Shown one piece after another: positions 8,815 to 18,099 of a stretch of 64,000 nucleotides of DNA (positions are counted from its first letter, which is position 1; every line of letters begins with the position of its first letter). Origin of the DNA: Corynebacterium lowii (lineage in GTDB: Bacteria > Actinomycetota > Actinomycetes > Mycobacteriales > Mycobacteriaceae). Where the stretch lies: assembly GCF_001412085.1 (NCBI RefSeq), contig NZ_LKEV01000002.1, positions 124,001-188,000 on the forward strand, given 5' to 3'. The notes under the pieces were generated by a model that did no database searches, was not told where the DNA came from, and worked only from the letters and a program-made list of their open reading frames with translations. The position numbers and the translations under genes are program-made.

Positions 8815-10659
8815 ATGCCGACCTCACTGCCAAAGATGAAACGCCGCCAGTTCCTCTCACTCAGCGCCCTGGGAGCGCTGAGCGCCACGGCCCTCTACCC
8901 CACCCTCGCCCGTGCGCAGGCCAGTGCCGCGGCAGGCTCCGGCTTCACCATCGGGGTGCTGCCGGATACGCAGTTTTATTCCCGCTACGCCACCCCGGAT
9001 ACCGGTAATCTCTACCGCGCCCGCTACGGGTCGGAGCCCTACGAGGCCCAAACTCGCTGGCTAGTGGAACACCGCGAGGAATTGGGAATCGCTTTCACCA
9101 CTCACTTAGGCGACATAGTGGATCAGGCCGAGGTTATCCAGGAGTGGGACGTAGCCAACGCGGCGATGAGTATTCTCGATAACGCCGCCATGCCCTATTC
9201 CCTGTTGCCGGGAAACCACGATCTCTCCGAGCAGGAACCCACGCACTTTAGCGAGTACTTCCCGGCGTCGAGAAGCAAAGCCTTTTCTACCTTCCGCGAG
9301 CGCTATTCCGCTCCCAATAGCGAGTGCGAATATCACATATTCCATGCCGCAGGCAGGCAATTCCTGGTGCTCGCTCTGGCTTGGCGCGCGGACGACGCCG
9401 CCCTTGACTGGGCGCAAAGCGTGCTCAACTCTCACCGCGATATTCCCACTATTCTCACCTCCCACGAGATCACCGGAATTAAACCCGATGGCGAGGTATT
9501 CCTCACCGAGGAATACGGCGAACACCTATGGGAGCGGCTTATTTACCCCAATAGTCAGATTTTTCTGACCATCGCCGGGCACCATCACGGCGCGGGATAT
9601 ACCACCCGCACTAATGCGCAGGGCCGCGAGGTTATTCACGTATTGCAGGATTATCAAATGGCCTATCAGGGCGGCAATGGGCTCATGGGATTGCTCCACT
9701 TTGACCTCGCCGCCGCCACGCTCACCATGACGGCTTTCTCCCCCTGGGTGGCGCTCAAACCCGTCGAAAGCCTTAATCAATTTGACCAGATACTCCTGGA
9801 AGAGCCCGATTCCTGGACGCTCCCGCTGCACCTTCCCCCTGCCCCCGAGGCCACTGCGCCCGACTACACCGAGCGCACCCGCGGCCTCATCACCGCGGGC
9901 TACTCCGCCCCGCACATTGACCCCGGCCAACTGCCCACCTCTGCCGAGGATTATCCGCACGTGCCCGCCGCCGTGCATTGGCGCCCCAGTGCCTCGACAC
10001 CGGGGAGGCTTATCGACGTCTCCGGCAACAATAACCACGCCACCGCCGCCGACCCCGGCGGGCTGCGCATTATCACCGGCGCTCACCCCCTTTCCGCCGA
10101 TGGCGCGGCGCTGTACTGGCAGCGCCCACACCGCAGTTGGCTGCGCACCGATAAAGACGCTCCGCTGAACTCCCTGACCTTTGAGGAGGGCTACACCCTA
10201 GAGACCTTCCTGTATATTGACCCGGCCTTTGGGGAGGAGAATCACTGGATGGGCGCACTGGGGCGCTTAGGCCAACGCGGCGGCGAGGAACCGGAAGAGC
10301 CACCGGCGGTAATGGCCGTTTCCTCCCTGCGGGAGGTGCAGTGGTCAGCCGTGGCTACCCAGGGGAATACGGGTGGCACCTCCAATTGGTCCCACGAGGT
10401 GCCCGTGGGCCGGTGGCTGCACGTGGCGGTGGTAAATGACCCCGCGCGCGGGAGCATTGAAATGTTTGTGGACCACGCCCCTATCCTGCGCGATGTGCTC
10501 GGGGCCAGCGGCCTGGCTACCGCGAATGAGCCCTGGTTAATAGGGGCCTCCATCTGGGCCGGACAACCCGATACGCCTTGGGTGGGCGGTATCGGTGAAA
10601 CGCGGGTGGTGGCTAAGCCCCTGGGGCGAGAGGAATGGCTGACGGGGTGGGGTAAATAA
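8815..10659 (+). CDS. Tat-exported calcineurin-like metallophosphoesterase with C-terminal LamG domain
   Basis: This 614-residue secreted protein has a twin-arginine signal ([10 protein letters not shown] at about 9-18, ending ARAQA). The metallophosphoesterase motifs are in order: Asp in [32 protein letters not shown] and [10 protein letters not shown]-terminal region (about 385-610; [32 protein letters not shown]) looks like a concanavalin/LamG jelly-roll, which usually binds glycans. It should act outside the membrane on a phosphate ester of unknown identity. TAGGTT ends six bases before ATG 8815, suggesting a leaderless start; ATG 8836 is an alternative. The stop lies three bases from the stop of the convergent pgsC. 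The PgsA/CapA component of PGA synthases belongs to the same phosphatase superfamily, but this protein does not look like a PGA_cap family member. Confidence 0.9.
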   Translation: MPTSLPKMKRRQFLSLSALGALSATALYPTLARAQASAAAGSGFTIGVLPDTQFYSRYATPDTGNLYRARYGSEPYEAQTRWLVEHREELGIAFTTHLGDIVDQAEVIQEWDVANAAMSILDNAAMPYSLLPGNHDLSEQEPTHFSEYFPASRSKAFSTFRERYSAPNSECEYHIFHAAGRQFLVLALAWRADDAALDWAQSVLNSHRDIPTILTSHEITGIKPDGEVFLTEEYGEHLWERLIYPNSQIFLTIAGHHHGAGYTTRTNAQGREVIHVLQDYQMAYQGGNGLMGLLHFDLAAATLTMTAFSPWVALKPVESLNQFDQILLEEPDSWTLPLHLPPAPEATAPDYTERTRGLITAGYSAPHIDPGQLPTSAEDYPHVPAAVHWRPSASTPGRLIDVSGNNNHATAADPGGLRIITGAHPLSADGAALYWQRPHRSWLRTDKDAPLNSLTFEEGYTLETFLYIDPAFGEENHWMGALGRLGQRGGEEPEEPPAVMAVSSLREVQWSAVATQGNTGGTSNWSHEVPVGRWLHVAVVNDPARGSIEMFVDHAPILRDVLGASGLATANEPWLIGASIWAGQPDTPWVGGIGETRVVAKPLGREEWLTGWGK

Positions 10660-10662
10660 CGG

Positions 10663-11670
10663 CTAGGAAAGCGCCGCCACCGGAGCCGCAATAGCTGCGC
10701 ATGCAGCCACCGAAATTGCTAGGCCTCCACCGGTGCGCTTCCAACCGTGCTGCACTAGATCGTTAGCCACGATAGCGGGAAGAATACAGAACACAATGTT
10801 TTCCGCACCACCCACTCGATGACCGGTAAGGACCACCACCAGGCCCTCTAATGCCACCACCGTGAGAATGGAAAGGGCGCACAAAACAATAAAACGATCC
10901 TTACCAAAAAGCGGCACGCGGCGCGCATAGAGGCTGTATATCGCCCACACTAATCCAGCCGAGGCCGCCAGCACAGCAATGTACCGGGGATTGATGGTGC
11001 TGGCCACAAGCAAACCAGCGGTAATGTACCCACCAGTGCGGAGCTTCAAGTTCTTAAGGAACCCATCTTGAATAAGAATCGCGCACAGCACCGAAGCAGC
11101 CGCTATTCCAAAGAACTTGGGTTCAGAACGCGGGATTTGTTCAAAGAGCGCGCTAGAGAAGGAAAGCGGCAATGCTACGCTCGTGAGCCACGTAAGCCCC
11201 AAGCCCACCAAACCAGAGACAGGACCCATCCATACCAGCGGAATAAGAGTGCGCTTAGGTCCTTGCTTCACCAAGGAATTGCAAAGCATACCCGGAACAA
11301 TCACGCCGATGAGGGCAAACTCCATTCCGTGAATCTGCTTGCCAAAGAGATACTCGCTGCCCACCACCCATATGGCTCCACAAATTACGCCTACAAAGAG
11401 ACCAATGGCAAAGATTTGACGCGGACGCGGCAACCAGATTTTGAGGATGACGTACTTAATCAGCAGCCAGGCCACCACGGATACCGCCACCGTGAACACT
11501 ACATTCCACGGCATGTACAAGGAAGCTGCAAGATACCCTACTGTCAGGGACCCACCCACGCTAACCTGGCGGTGTCGGAAGTAAAGGTAGCTCAGCACCA
11601 ACCCCACGAGGAAGGTCACGTGAATGAGGTCTACCAGGAAGTAATAGGAACCAAACTCCACGCTGTGCAT
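10663..11670 (-). CDS. pgsC: PgsC/CapC-type poly-gamma-glutamate biosynthesis membrane protein, tandem-duplicated
   Basis: PgsC/CapC is the small membrane partner of the PGA ligase PgsB/CapB. The usual protein is about 150 residues; this one has 335 and consists of two PgsC units. The first spans about residues 20-165 and the second about 190-330, at an offset of about 173. Matching landmarks are SVGGSLTVGYLAAS with RTGGYITAGLLVAS, and IVPGMLCNSLVKQGPKRT with ILPAIVANDLVQHGWKRT. Eight to ten hydrophobic segments are expected. The start ATG 11670 overlaps the pgsB stop by one base (TAATG), so translation is coupled. It is the last gene of ggt-pgsB-pgsC, ending three bases from the convergent phosphoesterase. 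The family assignment rests on these motifs plus the adjacent PgsB. Confidence 0.85.
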   Translation of the reverse strand: MHSVEFGSYYFLVDLIHVTFLVGLVLSYLYFRHRQVSVGGSLTVGYLAASLYMPWNVVFTVAVSVVAWLLIKYVILKIWLPRPRQIFAIGLFVGVICGAIWVVGSEYLFGKQIHGMEFALIGVIVPGMLCNSLVKQGPKRTLIPLVWMGPVSGLVGLGLTWLTSVALPLSFSSALFEQIPRSEPKFFGIAAASVLCAILIQDGFLKNLKLRTGGYITAGLLVASTINPRYIAVLAASAGLVWAIYSLYARRVPLFGKDRFIVLCALSILTVVALEGLVVVLTGHRVGGAENIVFCILPAIVANDLVQHGWKRTGGGLAISVAACAAIAAPVAALS

Positions 11671-12926
11671 TAGGCCGTGGCCTCCTTCTGCTCCTCGTTC
11701 TTGGCGCCCTTGTCCAAGGTGGCGTCGATGTAGCGGCGCATGGCCGTCACGTGATCGGTGTGGATATTGACCATGCCGAAGATCGCCACGTCGTGCCCCT
11801 CAAAGCCCTCGCGGGCGCGGTCCACCAGCACGCGGCCATCCTCGGTGGATTCGGCGTGTTCACAGTCGGCGGTGGTCACGATCTCGCTTTCTGGGAAGCC
11901 CTGGTCGATGAGGCGCTGGCGCACCACCTCTTGAAGGTCGCCGTAGAGCACCACGCGGTCAATCTCTTTGCGCAGGTCGGTGCTCACCAGATCGATGAAC
12001 ATGGCGGCGCGGTCGGTGCGGTCGGCGCGATTATTCAGCGCCACCACGCGGCGGCACTCCTCCGGCAGCGTGGTCTCGGAAACGCTATCGAATACCCGCA
12101 CGGTGGATTCCCAATCATTCACGGCGAACATGGGCACCCAGAACATAGAATCCTGGCCCTGCTGAATCTGCGTGACGGAGGTGGTGCCGGGGTCGGGCTG
12201 GGCGGAAAGCATGCCGCGCACGGCGGTATCGGTATCAATGCCCAATTCCTCGGCCACGGCCAGAGCTACCGCTACGTTTTCCTCGAATTGCTGGTAGCTA
12301 AAGCGCGGCACCAGGGAACGGGAAAGGTCACTTTCTTCCGCCACGATAAGGCGGCTGTCACGTTCCTCGGCGTGACGGCGAATAATCTCTACCAATTTGG
12401 GAGAACGCTCGCCGGTAACCACAACGCCGTTATCTGGCACGGTATTGCACAGCGATTCCGCGATCTCCTCCAAGGTATCGCCCATATCCTCTTGGTGATC
12501 CAGGCGCACATTGGTAATCACGGTGATCGGTGAACGCAAAATGGTGGATTGGCAAATCTTTTGGTATTTGGGCTTTACCGCCATGCACTCCACCACCAGG
12601 GCATCAATATCCTCGGTGATCCATTCCCTGACAAAGCGGTATTGCTCATTAATGTTGGCCGGGCCGGTGCGGCGAATGGGGTGTTCTTCCGCCTGGCCGT
12701 CGATCACGCAGGCATAAGTGCCGGTGGTTTTAGAGATAGTGTTGTGCCCCGCCGCGCGCAATACCCCGCCAATCATGCGGGTGAGCGTGGACTTTCCGCG
12801 AATCCCATTGACGTGGACGTTAAAGCGCAGCCCATCCAGGCGGGCGCGATGGGCGCGCTCATGGCGGTGAAAATAGGTCATGGACGTACCGGCGAGGGCA
12901 CCGGACATCGCAAGAAAAGCAAGCAT
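11670..12926 (-). CDS. pgsB: Poly-gamma-glutamate synthase PgsB/CapB (Mur ligase-like amide ligase)
   Basis: PgsB is the ATP-dependent ligase that polymerises glutamate through gamma-carboxyl amide bonds at the cytoplasmic face of the membrane. The 418-residue protein begins with a short hydrophobic anchor (about 1-17), then the nucleotide loop NGIRGKSTLTRMIGG (40-54), which is the hallmark of this family. SKTTGTYACVID, VVECMAVKPKYQ and NVRLDHQEDMGDT are further PgsB motifs related to Mur ligases. B. subtilis PgsB is about 390 residues, so the length fits. AGGAAG lies 12 bases before ATG 12926. The gene follows ggt by 66 bases on the same strand and overlaps pgsC by one base. With PgsC it should form the polymerising complex; whether the product is homopolymeric PGA is not provable from sequence. 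Confidence 0.92.
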   Translation of the reverse strand: MLAFLAMSGALAGTSMTYFHRHERAHRARLDGLRFNVHVNGIRGKSTLTRMIGGVLRAAGHNTISKTTGTYACVIDGQAEEHPIRRTGPANINEQYRFVREWITEDIDALVVECMAVKPKYQKICQSTILRSPITVITNVRLDHQEDMGDTLEEIAESLCNTVPDNGVVVTGERSPKLVEIIRRHAEERDSRLIVAEESDLSRSLVPRFSYQQFEENVAVALAVAEELGIDTDTAVRGMLSAQPDPGTTSVTQIQQGQDSMFWVPMFAVNDWESTVRVFDSVSETTLPEECRRVVALNNRADRTDRAAMFIDLVSTDLRKEIDRVVLYGDLQEVVRQRLIDQGFPESEIVTTADCEHAESTEDGRVLVDRAREGFEGHDVAIFGMVNIHTDHVTAMRRYIDATLDKGAKNEEQKEATA

Positions 12927-12992
12927 GGTATCCGTTTTCTTCCTGTGTGGAGGGTAAAAGGGAGTTTCTTCGGGTACTTTCTTTTGCTGTTT

Positions 12993-14768
12993 TTATCCGC
13001 CAGCCACGGCACCACCACGGCGAGAATCAGCGCCGCCTTCCCATTCCTGCCCGGAGCGGCGCACGATACCCGCCCCGCTATCGGCGTCGCTCACGCTCAA
13101 CGGCTGGCCCCACTCGCGCAGCAACCTTTGCAGGGAACCCTGGCGGGTGAGGCTTTCCTCCCCGTGCATGGTCTCCGCATAAGCGCCGTTGCGGTTATCC
13201 GCCCCAAAGTTCGGCATAGCGATGGCCTCGGCGGGGCTGAGCCCCCACTGCGTCATCGCCACGAGGTTTTTGAGGTTATAGGAGGGAATCTTGCGCCCAC
13301 CGGGGGAACCCAGCCCCAGCACGGACTCACCGGAGCGCACGATCAGCGGGGACATCATGGTCTTAGGGGTAGAAGCGTTGCGACGCCCATTGGGTGCCTC
13401 CGGGGCGGCGTCGGCCGTGAAGTTGTCCAGGGAGTTGTTGAGGAAGAAACCCTGCACCATGAGCCCGCTGCCGAAGTTGCGCTGCAAGGTGGTGGTCATA
13501 GAGGCCACATTGCCGTGCTTATCCGCCACCGTGATCTGGGCGGTGCCCTCCTCGTCGGAATCCCGGTAGCCATTGTGGCTAAAGCCCTCCAAGGCGGCGG
13601 GCTGCGGGTTATCTACGCTGCTCTTTTGATGAATCTCCCCTGCTTTAATTTGCAGGTATTCATCATTGGTAACCACCTGATCCAGGTAGGCCTGAGCGCG
13701 ATCGGGATAGGCGGCGGGATCGTCCATCCAGGTATTCGCATCGGTGAAGGCCAGGCGTTCGGCCTCCGTCATGAGGTGCGCCGCCGTGGCGCGAGCCACC
13801 TCGGTGCCCTCCTCCGAGTAGGGGTCCAGGTGGCCCAGATCGAGGTGGCGCATGATGCCCAGCGCCTCGGCCACTACCATCGTTCCGGTGGCCGTCGAGG
13901 GGCTACCACAGGCTTTCGACGCCGCGTATTCCGTGCACAGCGCCTCCCGCGACTCCACCGGGGCGGCGGCCTCACGCACCCACTCCTCCACGAGGGATTG
14001 GGAGTACTCCTCCCCTTCCGCCTGCTTCTGGAGCTCGGATCGAATCTTCTCCGCCATGTTCTCAGTCAAGCCGCCCTCGGCGGCCCACTCCTTAAGGAAC
14101 TCCGCGTAGGGCTTATTGCTCAATTCATCGCCTGCCGCGGGGCGCTCCCCGCTGGCATTGCGCAGCACGGCGCCGGGCTGGGAGAGCCTAAAGGGGCGCT
14201 GATTACCATTGATGGCCTCAGCCAGGCGCTCACTGGCCTGGAACCCGGAGGTTCCCAGCTGATAGGCCGGGTCCACCAAATCCTCCAGGGACATCGTGCC
14301 GTGGTCCTCGTTGAGCTGGCGCAGCAGGCGCAAGGTCTGCGGCACGCCGATGCTGCTCATGGAATCCTCGGCAGCGTCGGCGGCCTCCTCATCGTTGCTC
14401 AGGCTGTGCACGATGGCGTTATAGGAGCGCGTTTGTTGCGTGGCGGCGTCGTAATATACCGCGATGGCCCCACCACCCGGCCCCGAGGATTGCGGTTCTA
14501 CCAGGCCGAGCACCGCTTGGGCGGCCACGAGGGCGTCGGCAGCACTGCCTCCGGAGGCCAAAACGTCACAGGCGGCGCGGGTGGCGTCGGGATGCGTGGT
14601 GGCCGCCATATACGAGGCTGCCGTGGCGGCGGTATCGGACCCGTCCACCTCGCATTGAGAATGTTGCGCGATAGCGGCTTCCGAGGAGGAGGAACAGGCA
14701 CTCACCCCCGCCCCGATTCCCAGGGTGCTCAGTGCAAGCGCGAGGGCGCGTAGCCCGCGATGGCGCAA
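12993..14768 (-). CDS. ggt: Gamma-glutamyltranspeptidase, predicted lipoprotein (CapD/GGT family)
   Basis: GGT enzymes are Ntn-hydrolases that cleave or transfer gamma-glutamyl bonds; the CapD branch attaches or trims poly-gamma-glutamate at the cell surface. From TTG 14768 (GGGAG eight bases upstream) the protein has 591 residues. A lipobox VSAC with Cys25 implies membrane anchoring outside the cell. The autocleavage threonine is Thr409 in EEGTAQITVADKHGN, followed by TTTLQRNFGSG and FFLNNSLDNF as in active enzymes; GSPGGRKIPSYN forms the late substrate loop. PQSSGPGGGAIAVYY is the conserved N-terminal-chain motif. GTG 14810 is an alternative start with no ribosome site. The gene heads the ggt-pgsB-pgsC operon and is the best candidate for anchoring, releasing or degrading the polymer. 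A general glutathione-type GGT role is the alternative. Confidence 0.9.
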   Translation of the reverse strand: MRHRGLRALALALSTLGIGAGVSACSSSSEAAIAQHSQCEVDGSDTAATAASYMAATTHPDATRAACDVLASGGSAADALVAAQAVLGLVEPQSSGPGGGAIAVYYDAATQQTRSYNAIVHSLSNDEEAADAAEDSMSSIGVPQTLRLLRQLNEDHGTMSLEDLVDPAYQLGTSGFQASERLAEAINGNQRPFRLSQPGAVLRNASGERPAAGDELSNKPYAEFLKEWAAEGGLTENMAEKIRSELQKQAEGEEYSQSLVEEWVREAAAPVESREALCTEYAASKACGSPSTATGTMVVAEALGIMRHLDLGHLDPYSEEGTEVARATAAHLMTEAERLAFTDANTWMDDPAAYPDRAQAYLDQVVTNDEYLQIKAGEIHQKSSVDNPQPAALEGFSHNGYRDSDEEGTAQITVADKHGNVASMTTTLQRNFGSGLMVQGFFLNNSLDNFTADAAPEAPNGRRNASTPKTMMSPLIVRSGESVLGLGSPGGRKIPSYNLKNLVAMTQWGLSPAEAIAMPNFGADNRNGAYAETMHGEESLTRQGSLQRLLREWGQPLSVSDADSGAGIVRRSGQEWEGGADSRRGGAVAGG

Positions 14769-14838
14769 AACAATCTCTCCCTTTGTTTCCTTGAGAAACT
14801 CTTTATGCACAGAGGTGTTCTGCGCTGACAGTTACCCG

Positions 14839-14867
14839 AAGATAGCAATGCTACTTAGGTCTGACAA
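14839..14867 (-). promoter_or_regulatory. Sigma-70-type promoter for ggt-pgsB-pgsC
   Basis: Read on the minus strand, TTGTCA (14867-14862) is followed after exactly 17 bases by TATCTT (14844-14839). The -35 matches consensus at 5 of 6 positions and the -10 at 4 of 6. It lies about 70 bases upstream of the proposed ggt start and just after the end of the preceding pbp gene on the same strand. The operon can therefore be expressed on its own. Confidence 0.6.
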
Positions 14868-14921
14868 CCCTATCTCACACTACTGTGCTGCGTTTTTAGG
14901 AAAACAGGGAAAGATTAGGTA

Positions 14922-16757
14922 CTAAAGTATATCCTCCTCCTGCTCCGGATTCTTATACTTATCCAGGGTGCTCAGGAAGTGATCGGTGATCTGAACCGAT
15001 ACCTCGGAACCGCCACCAAGTACCACGAGTGTGGCGAAGGCAATATCATCGCGGTAGCCCGCGAACCAAGCGTGCGAGCCTTCGTTGATCTCGGCCTCAC
15101 CGGTCTTGCCGTAAATATCCCCCTCGGCCTTCATGCCCCGCGCGGTTCCTTGAGTCACCACGGCGCGCATGGAGCGGCGCAGGTTCTCGATGGCGCCCTG
15201 CTCCGGCGCCTCTACCTTCTCGCTCACCTTGGTCTCATGCCCAGTAATCAGCGTGGGCGTGGGGGTATGCCCCGCCGCCGCCGTGGCCGCGCTCAACGCC
15301 AAACCAAAGGGGCTGGCGAGGTCCAGGCCCTGCCCATAGCCCGCCTCCGTGCGGTCAAGCTCCGTCTCCCCCTGCGGCACGGAACCGGTAATCGTATCGA
15401 GCCCCGGAATCTCATAATCCAGCCCCAGGCCAAACTGCTTGGCGGTATCGGCCAATTCGCCGGGATTGAGCTTGGTGGAAATATCGGCAAAACTCGTATT
15501 GCAGGATTGCGCAAAGGCCTGTTCCAGGGGCACGCTACCCAGGGCAAACTGATTGTAATTCACCACCGTGCGGCCATAAATATCCATCGTTCCTGGACAG
15601 GGCACGATGGAATCCGCACTTAATCCCTGGTGTTCAAATCCCGCCGTGGCGGTAATCATCTTAAATACCGATCCCGGGGGATATTGACCACTCAGCGCAA
15701 TATCACCATCCTTATCCGCCTCACCGGTTTGCGCCACCGCCAAAATCTGCCCCGTGGAGGGGCGAATGGCCACCAGCATGGCCTTATCCCCGGAACGGGT
15801 ATTCACCGCCTCCTCGGCGGCGCGTTGCACGTCATAATCAATGCTCACACCCACCGCCGGGGCCACCTGCGCATCGTGGTATTCCACATCATCGAGGGAG
15901 GAACCCTGCTCGTTAACCACCGATACCCGCCACCCAGCGGCACCATCGAGGTCATCCTCCACGATCGTGCGCACGCGCGACATAATATCCGGGGCAAAAT
16001 CGGGCTTGGGGGTCACCATCGCCGCCTCCGGGTTAAGCCGCACCGCCGACTCCCCGGCGAGCGCCTGGGTGACCTGCTCCGTCACGGCATCGGGAAGCAA
16101 CGCCACCGAATAATCCCCCCGCGCGCTGCGCAACGTGCTCGTCAGGGACCCCGCCTCCACGGTGGGAACGGAAGGATCGGCCTCCTTGGCCTTCTTCAGC
16201 GCGTCCTCGATGGTGCGCGCGGTGCGCGCGGGATCGGAAAGTTCATCGGTATTAACCAGGAGGCGCTGCATGACTCCGGGGCTGAGCAGCGCCACCCCAT
16301 CGGAACTGACCACGCTGGCGCGCTCGGCGGGCACCGGGCGTAGTTCCAAGTGCTGGTGCGCGCCCAGGGTGGGGTGCATGATCGTGGGCTGCCAGCGCAC
16401 CGACCAATCCTCGTTTTGCCTGGTGAGCAGCATGGAGGATTCGTAGCTCAGCGTGCGATCACGCGGCAACTGCCATTCCAGGCGGTAGCGCGCCGTGGCG
16501 GATTGCTCGCTCACGTCCAGATCCTCCACGCTGGCCTGCAAGCCCTCGGCCTGCAAACCATCCACGCTGGCCTGAATCAGCGGCACCGCCGCCGTGGGAT
16601 CGTCCAGGTAGCCACCCACCGCGTCCCAATCCTGCGCGGCGATGGCATCTAGAAACTCCTGTGCCACCGGGCGGGCATCCGCCGGCTTAGGGGTACAAGC
16701 CGTGAGGCTTATCGAAGCCGTGACCAGCGACAAGAGCAGTGCGGACAACCTTTTCAT
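14922..16757 (-). CDS. Penicillin-binding protein (transpeptidase) lipoprotein with MecA_N/NTF2-like domain
   Basis: This 611-residue protein is a peptidoglycan transpeptidase on the outer face of the membrane. The lipobox LTAC puts the lipid on Cys21. An NTF2-like MecA_N domain (about 28-150; DARPVAQEFLDAIAAQDW) precedes a PBP dimerisation region and the transpeptidase domain. Active-site motifs are the SxxK Ser in YPPGSVFKMITAT, the SxN SCN in FAQSCNTSFAD, and KTG in YGKTGEAEINEGSHAWFAG. The architecture is that of class B PBPs related to PBP2a. From memory, a pbp gene in this position near ispG and map is a conserved corynebacterial arrangement. It begins at ATG 16757, 32 bases downstream of ispG on the same strand. 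Confidence 0.93.
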   Translation of the reverse strand: MKRLSALLLSLVTASISLTACTPKPADARPVAQEFLDAIAAQDWDAVGGYLDDPTAAVPLIQASVDGLQAEGLQASVEDLDVSEQSATARYRLEWQLPRDRTLSYESSMLLTRQNEDWSVRWQPTIMHPTLGAHQHLELRPVPAERASVVSSDGVALLSPGVMQRLLVNTDELSDPARTARTIEDALKKAKEADPSVPTVEAGSLTSTLRSARGDYSVALLPDAVTEQVTQALAGESAVRLNPEAAMVTPKPDFAPDIMSRVRTIVEDDLDGAAGWRVSVVNEQGSSLDDVEYHDAQVAPAVGVSIDYDVQRAAEEAVNTRSGDKAMLVAIRPSTGQILAVAQTGEADKDGDIALSGQYPPGSVFKMITATAGFEHQGLSADSIVPCPGTMDIYGRTVVNYNQFALGSVPLEQAFAQSCNTSFADISTKLNPGELADTAKQFGLGLDYEIPGLDTITGSVPQGETELDRTEAGYGQGLDLASPFGLALSAATAAAGHTPTPTLITGHETKVSEKVEAPEQGAIENLRRSMRAVVTQGTARGMKAEGDIYGKTGEAEINEGSHAWFAGYRDDIAFATLVVLGGGSEVSVQITDHFLSTLDKYKNPEQEEDIL

Positions 16758-16789
16758 GGGGCTAAGGTTATCAGCACGCCCCCGGATTT

Positions 16790-17968
16790 TTATTGAGTGA
16801 CGCGCACCTTCGAGCCCACGCCCGCGGCCTGAGCAGCGGCCAACTCTTCCGGGTCCATCTGCTCCACGATGCGCATGGCCTCCTCGATCAGGGTCTCCAC
16901 GATCTGAGACTCCGGCACCGTCTTAATCACCTCGCCCTTGACGAAGATCTGCCCCTTGCCATTACCGCTGGCCACACCGAGGTCCGCATCGCGGGCCTCA
17001 CCCGGACCATTGACCACGCAGCCCATCACGGCCACGCGCAGCGGCACATCCATCCCTTCGAGGGCGGCGGTGACCTCCTCGGCCAGGGTGTACACGTCCA
17101 CCTGAGCACGGCCGCACGAGGGGCAGGAAACGATCTCCAAACCACGGGGGCGTAGGTTGAGCGACTGCAAAATCTGGTCACCCACCTTCACCTCCTCCTT
17201 GGGATCGGCGGAGAGGGAAACGCGAATGGTATCCCCGATGCCATCACCGAGCAGGGAACCAAAGGCCACGGCGGACTTGATGGTGCCCTGGAAGGCCGGG
17301 CCGGCCTCCGTCACGCCCAGGTGCAGCGGATAATCGGTTTGCGCGGCGAGCTGGCGGTACGCCTCCACCATCACCACCGGGTCATTGTGCTTAACCGAGA
17401 TGGCGATGTCCCCATAACCGTGCTCCTCGAAGAGGCTGGCCTCCCACACCGCAGACTCCACCAGGGCCTCCGGGGTGGCCTTGCCGTACTTTTCCAGCAT
17501 GCGCTTATCCAGGGAACCGGCGTTGACGCCAATGCGGATGGGAATACCCGCGTCGCCCGCGGCCTTGGCTACTTCCTTCACGCGCCCATCGAACTCGCGG
17601 ATATTGCCGGGGTTCACGCGCACGGCGGCACAACCGGCGTCGATAGCGGCGAAGATGTACTTGGGCTGGAAGTGAATATCCGCGATCACCGGGATCGGGG
17701 ACTTCTTAGCAATCGCGGGCAGGGCCTCCGCGTCCACCGTCTTGGGGCAGGCCACGCGCACAATATCGCAGCCGGAGGCCGTCAACTGCGCGATTTGCTG
17801 CAAGGTGGCGTTCACATCGTGCGTCTTGGTGGTGGTCATCGACTGCACCGAGATCGGATAATCCGAACCAACCCCCACCGAGCCCACCATGAGCTGACGG
17901 GTTTTCCGGCGCGGCGCCAGGGTGGCTGGTGGGGCTTCAGGCATACCTAGTCCGACGGGAATGGACAA
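16790..17968 (-). CDS. ispG: 4-hydroxy-3-methylbut-2-enyl diphosphate synthase (flavodoxin-dependent)
   Basis: IspG (GcpE) is the penultimate enzyme of the methylerythritol phosphate pathway. It is a [4Fe-4S] enzyme converting the cyclodiphosphate MEcPP to HMBPP. The 392-residue protein shows the TIM-barrel start [19 protein letters not shown] (about 38-56). The cluster cysteines are in [11 protein letters not shown] (about 282-292) and [10 protein letters not shown] (about 317-326). It lies two genes from dxr on the same strand, the usual clustering of this pathway here. The start is TTG 17968 with AAGGAG nine bases upstream. Confidence 0.97.
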   Translation of the reverse strand: MSIPVGLGMPEAPPATLAPRRKTRQLMVGSVGVGSDYPISVQSMTTTKTHDVNATLQQIAQLTASGCDIVRVACPKTVDAEALPAIAKKSPIPVIADIHFQPKYIFAAIDAGCAAVRVNPGNIREFDGRVKEVAKAAGDAGIPIRIGVNAGSLDKRMLEKYGKATPEALVESAVWEASLFEEHGYGDIAISVKHNDPVVMVEAYRQLAAQTDYPLHLGVTEAGPAFQGTIKSAVAFGSLLGDGIGDTIRVSLSADPKEEVKVGDQILQSLNLRPRGLEIVSCPSCGRAQVDVYTLAEEVTAALEGMDVPLRVAVMGCVVNGPGEARDADLGVASGNGKGQIFVKGEVIKTVPESQIVETLIEEAMRIVEQMDPEELAAAQAAGVGSKVRVTQ

Positions 17969-18099
17969 GTTCTCATACTCCTTGAAGGGGCAATGCCGGG
18001 GCTTTCACCCTTGACATCGCCGTCGAATCAACACTCTTCGGCACTCTTGCCAACGCTCACGAGCATACACTGCCCGCTTTTGGTCAGGGGCCAGAGGCT

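Noticed and set aside
8748..8888. Longer N-terminus for methionine aminopeptidase
   Set aside because: The extra codons overlap the divergent promoter and the first codons of the phosphoesterase gene, have no family similarity, and a good ribosome site supports the shorter start.
12549..14753. 734-codon open frame on the plus strand opposite ggt
   Set aside because: It is the antisense shadow of ggt and the end of pgsB, has no ribosome site and reads as Gly/His/Arg-rich, as is usual for antisense frames in GC-rich genes.
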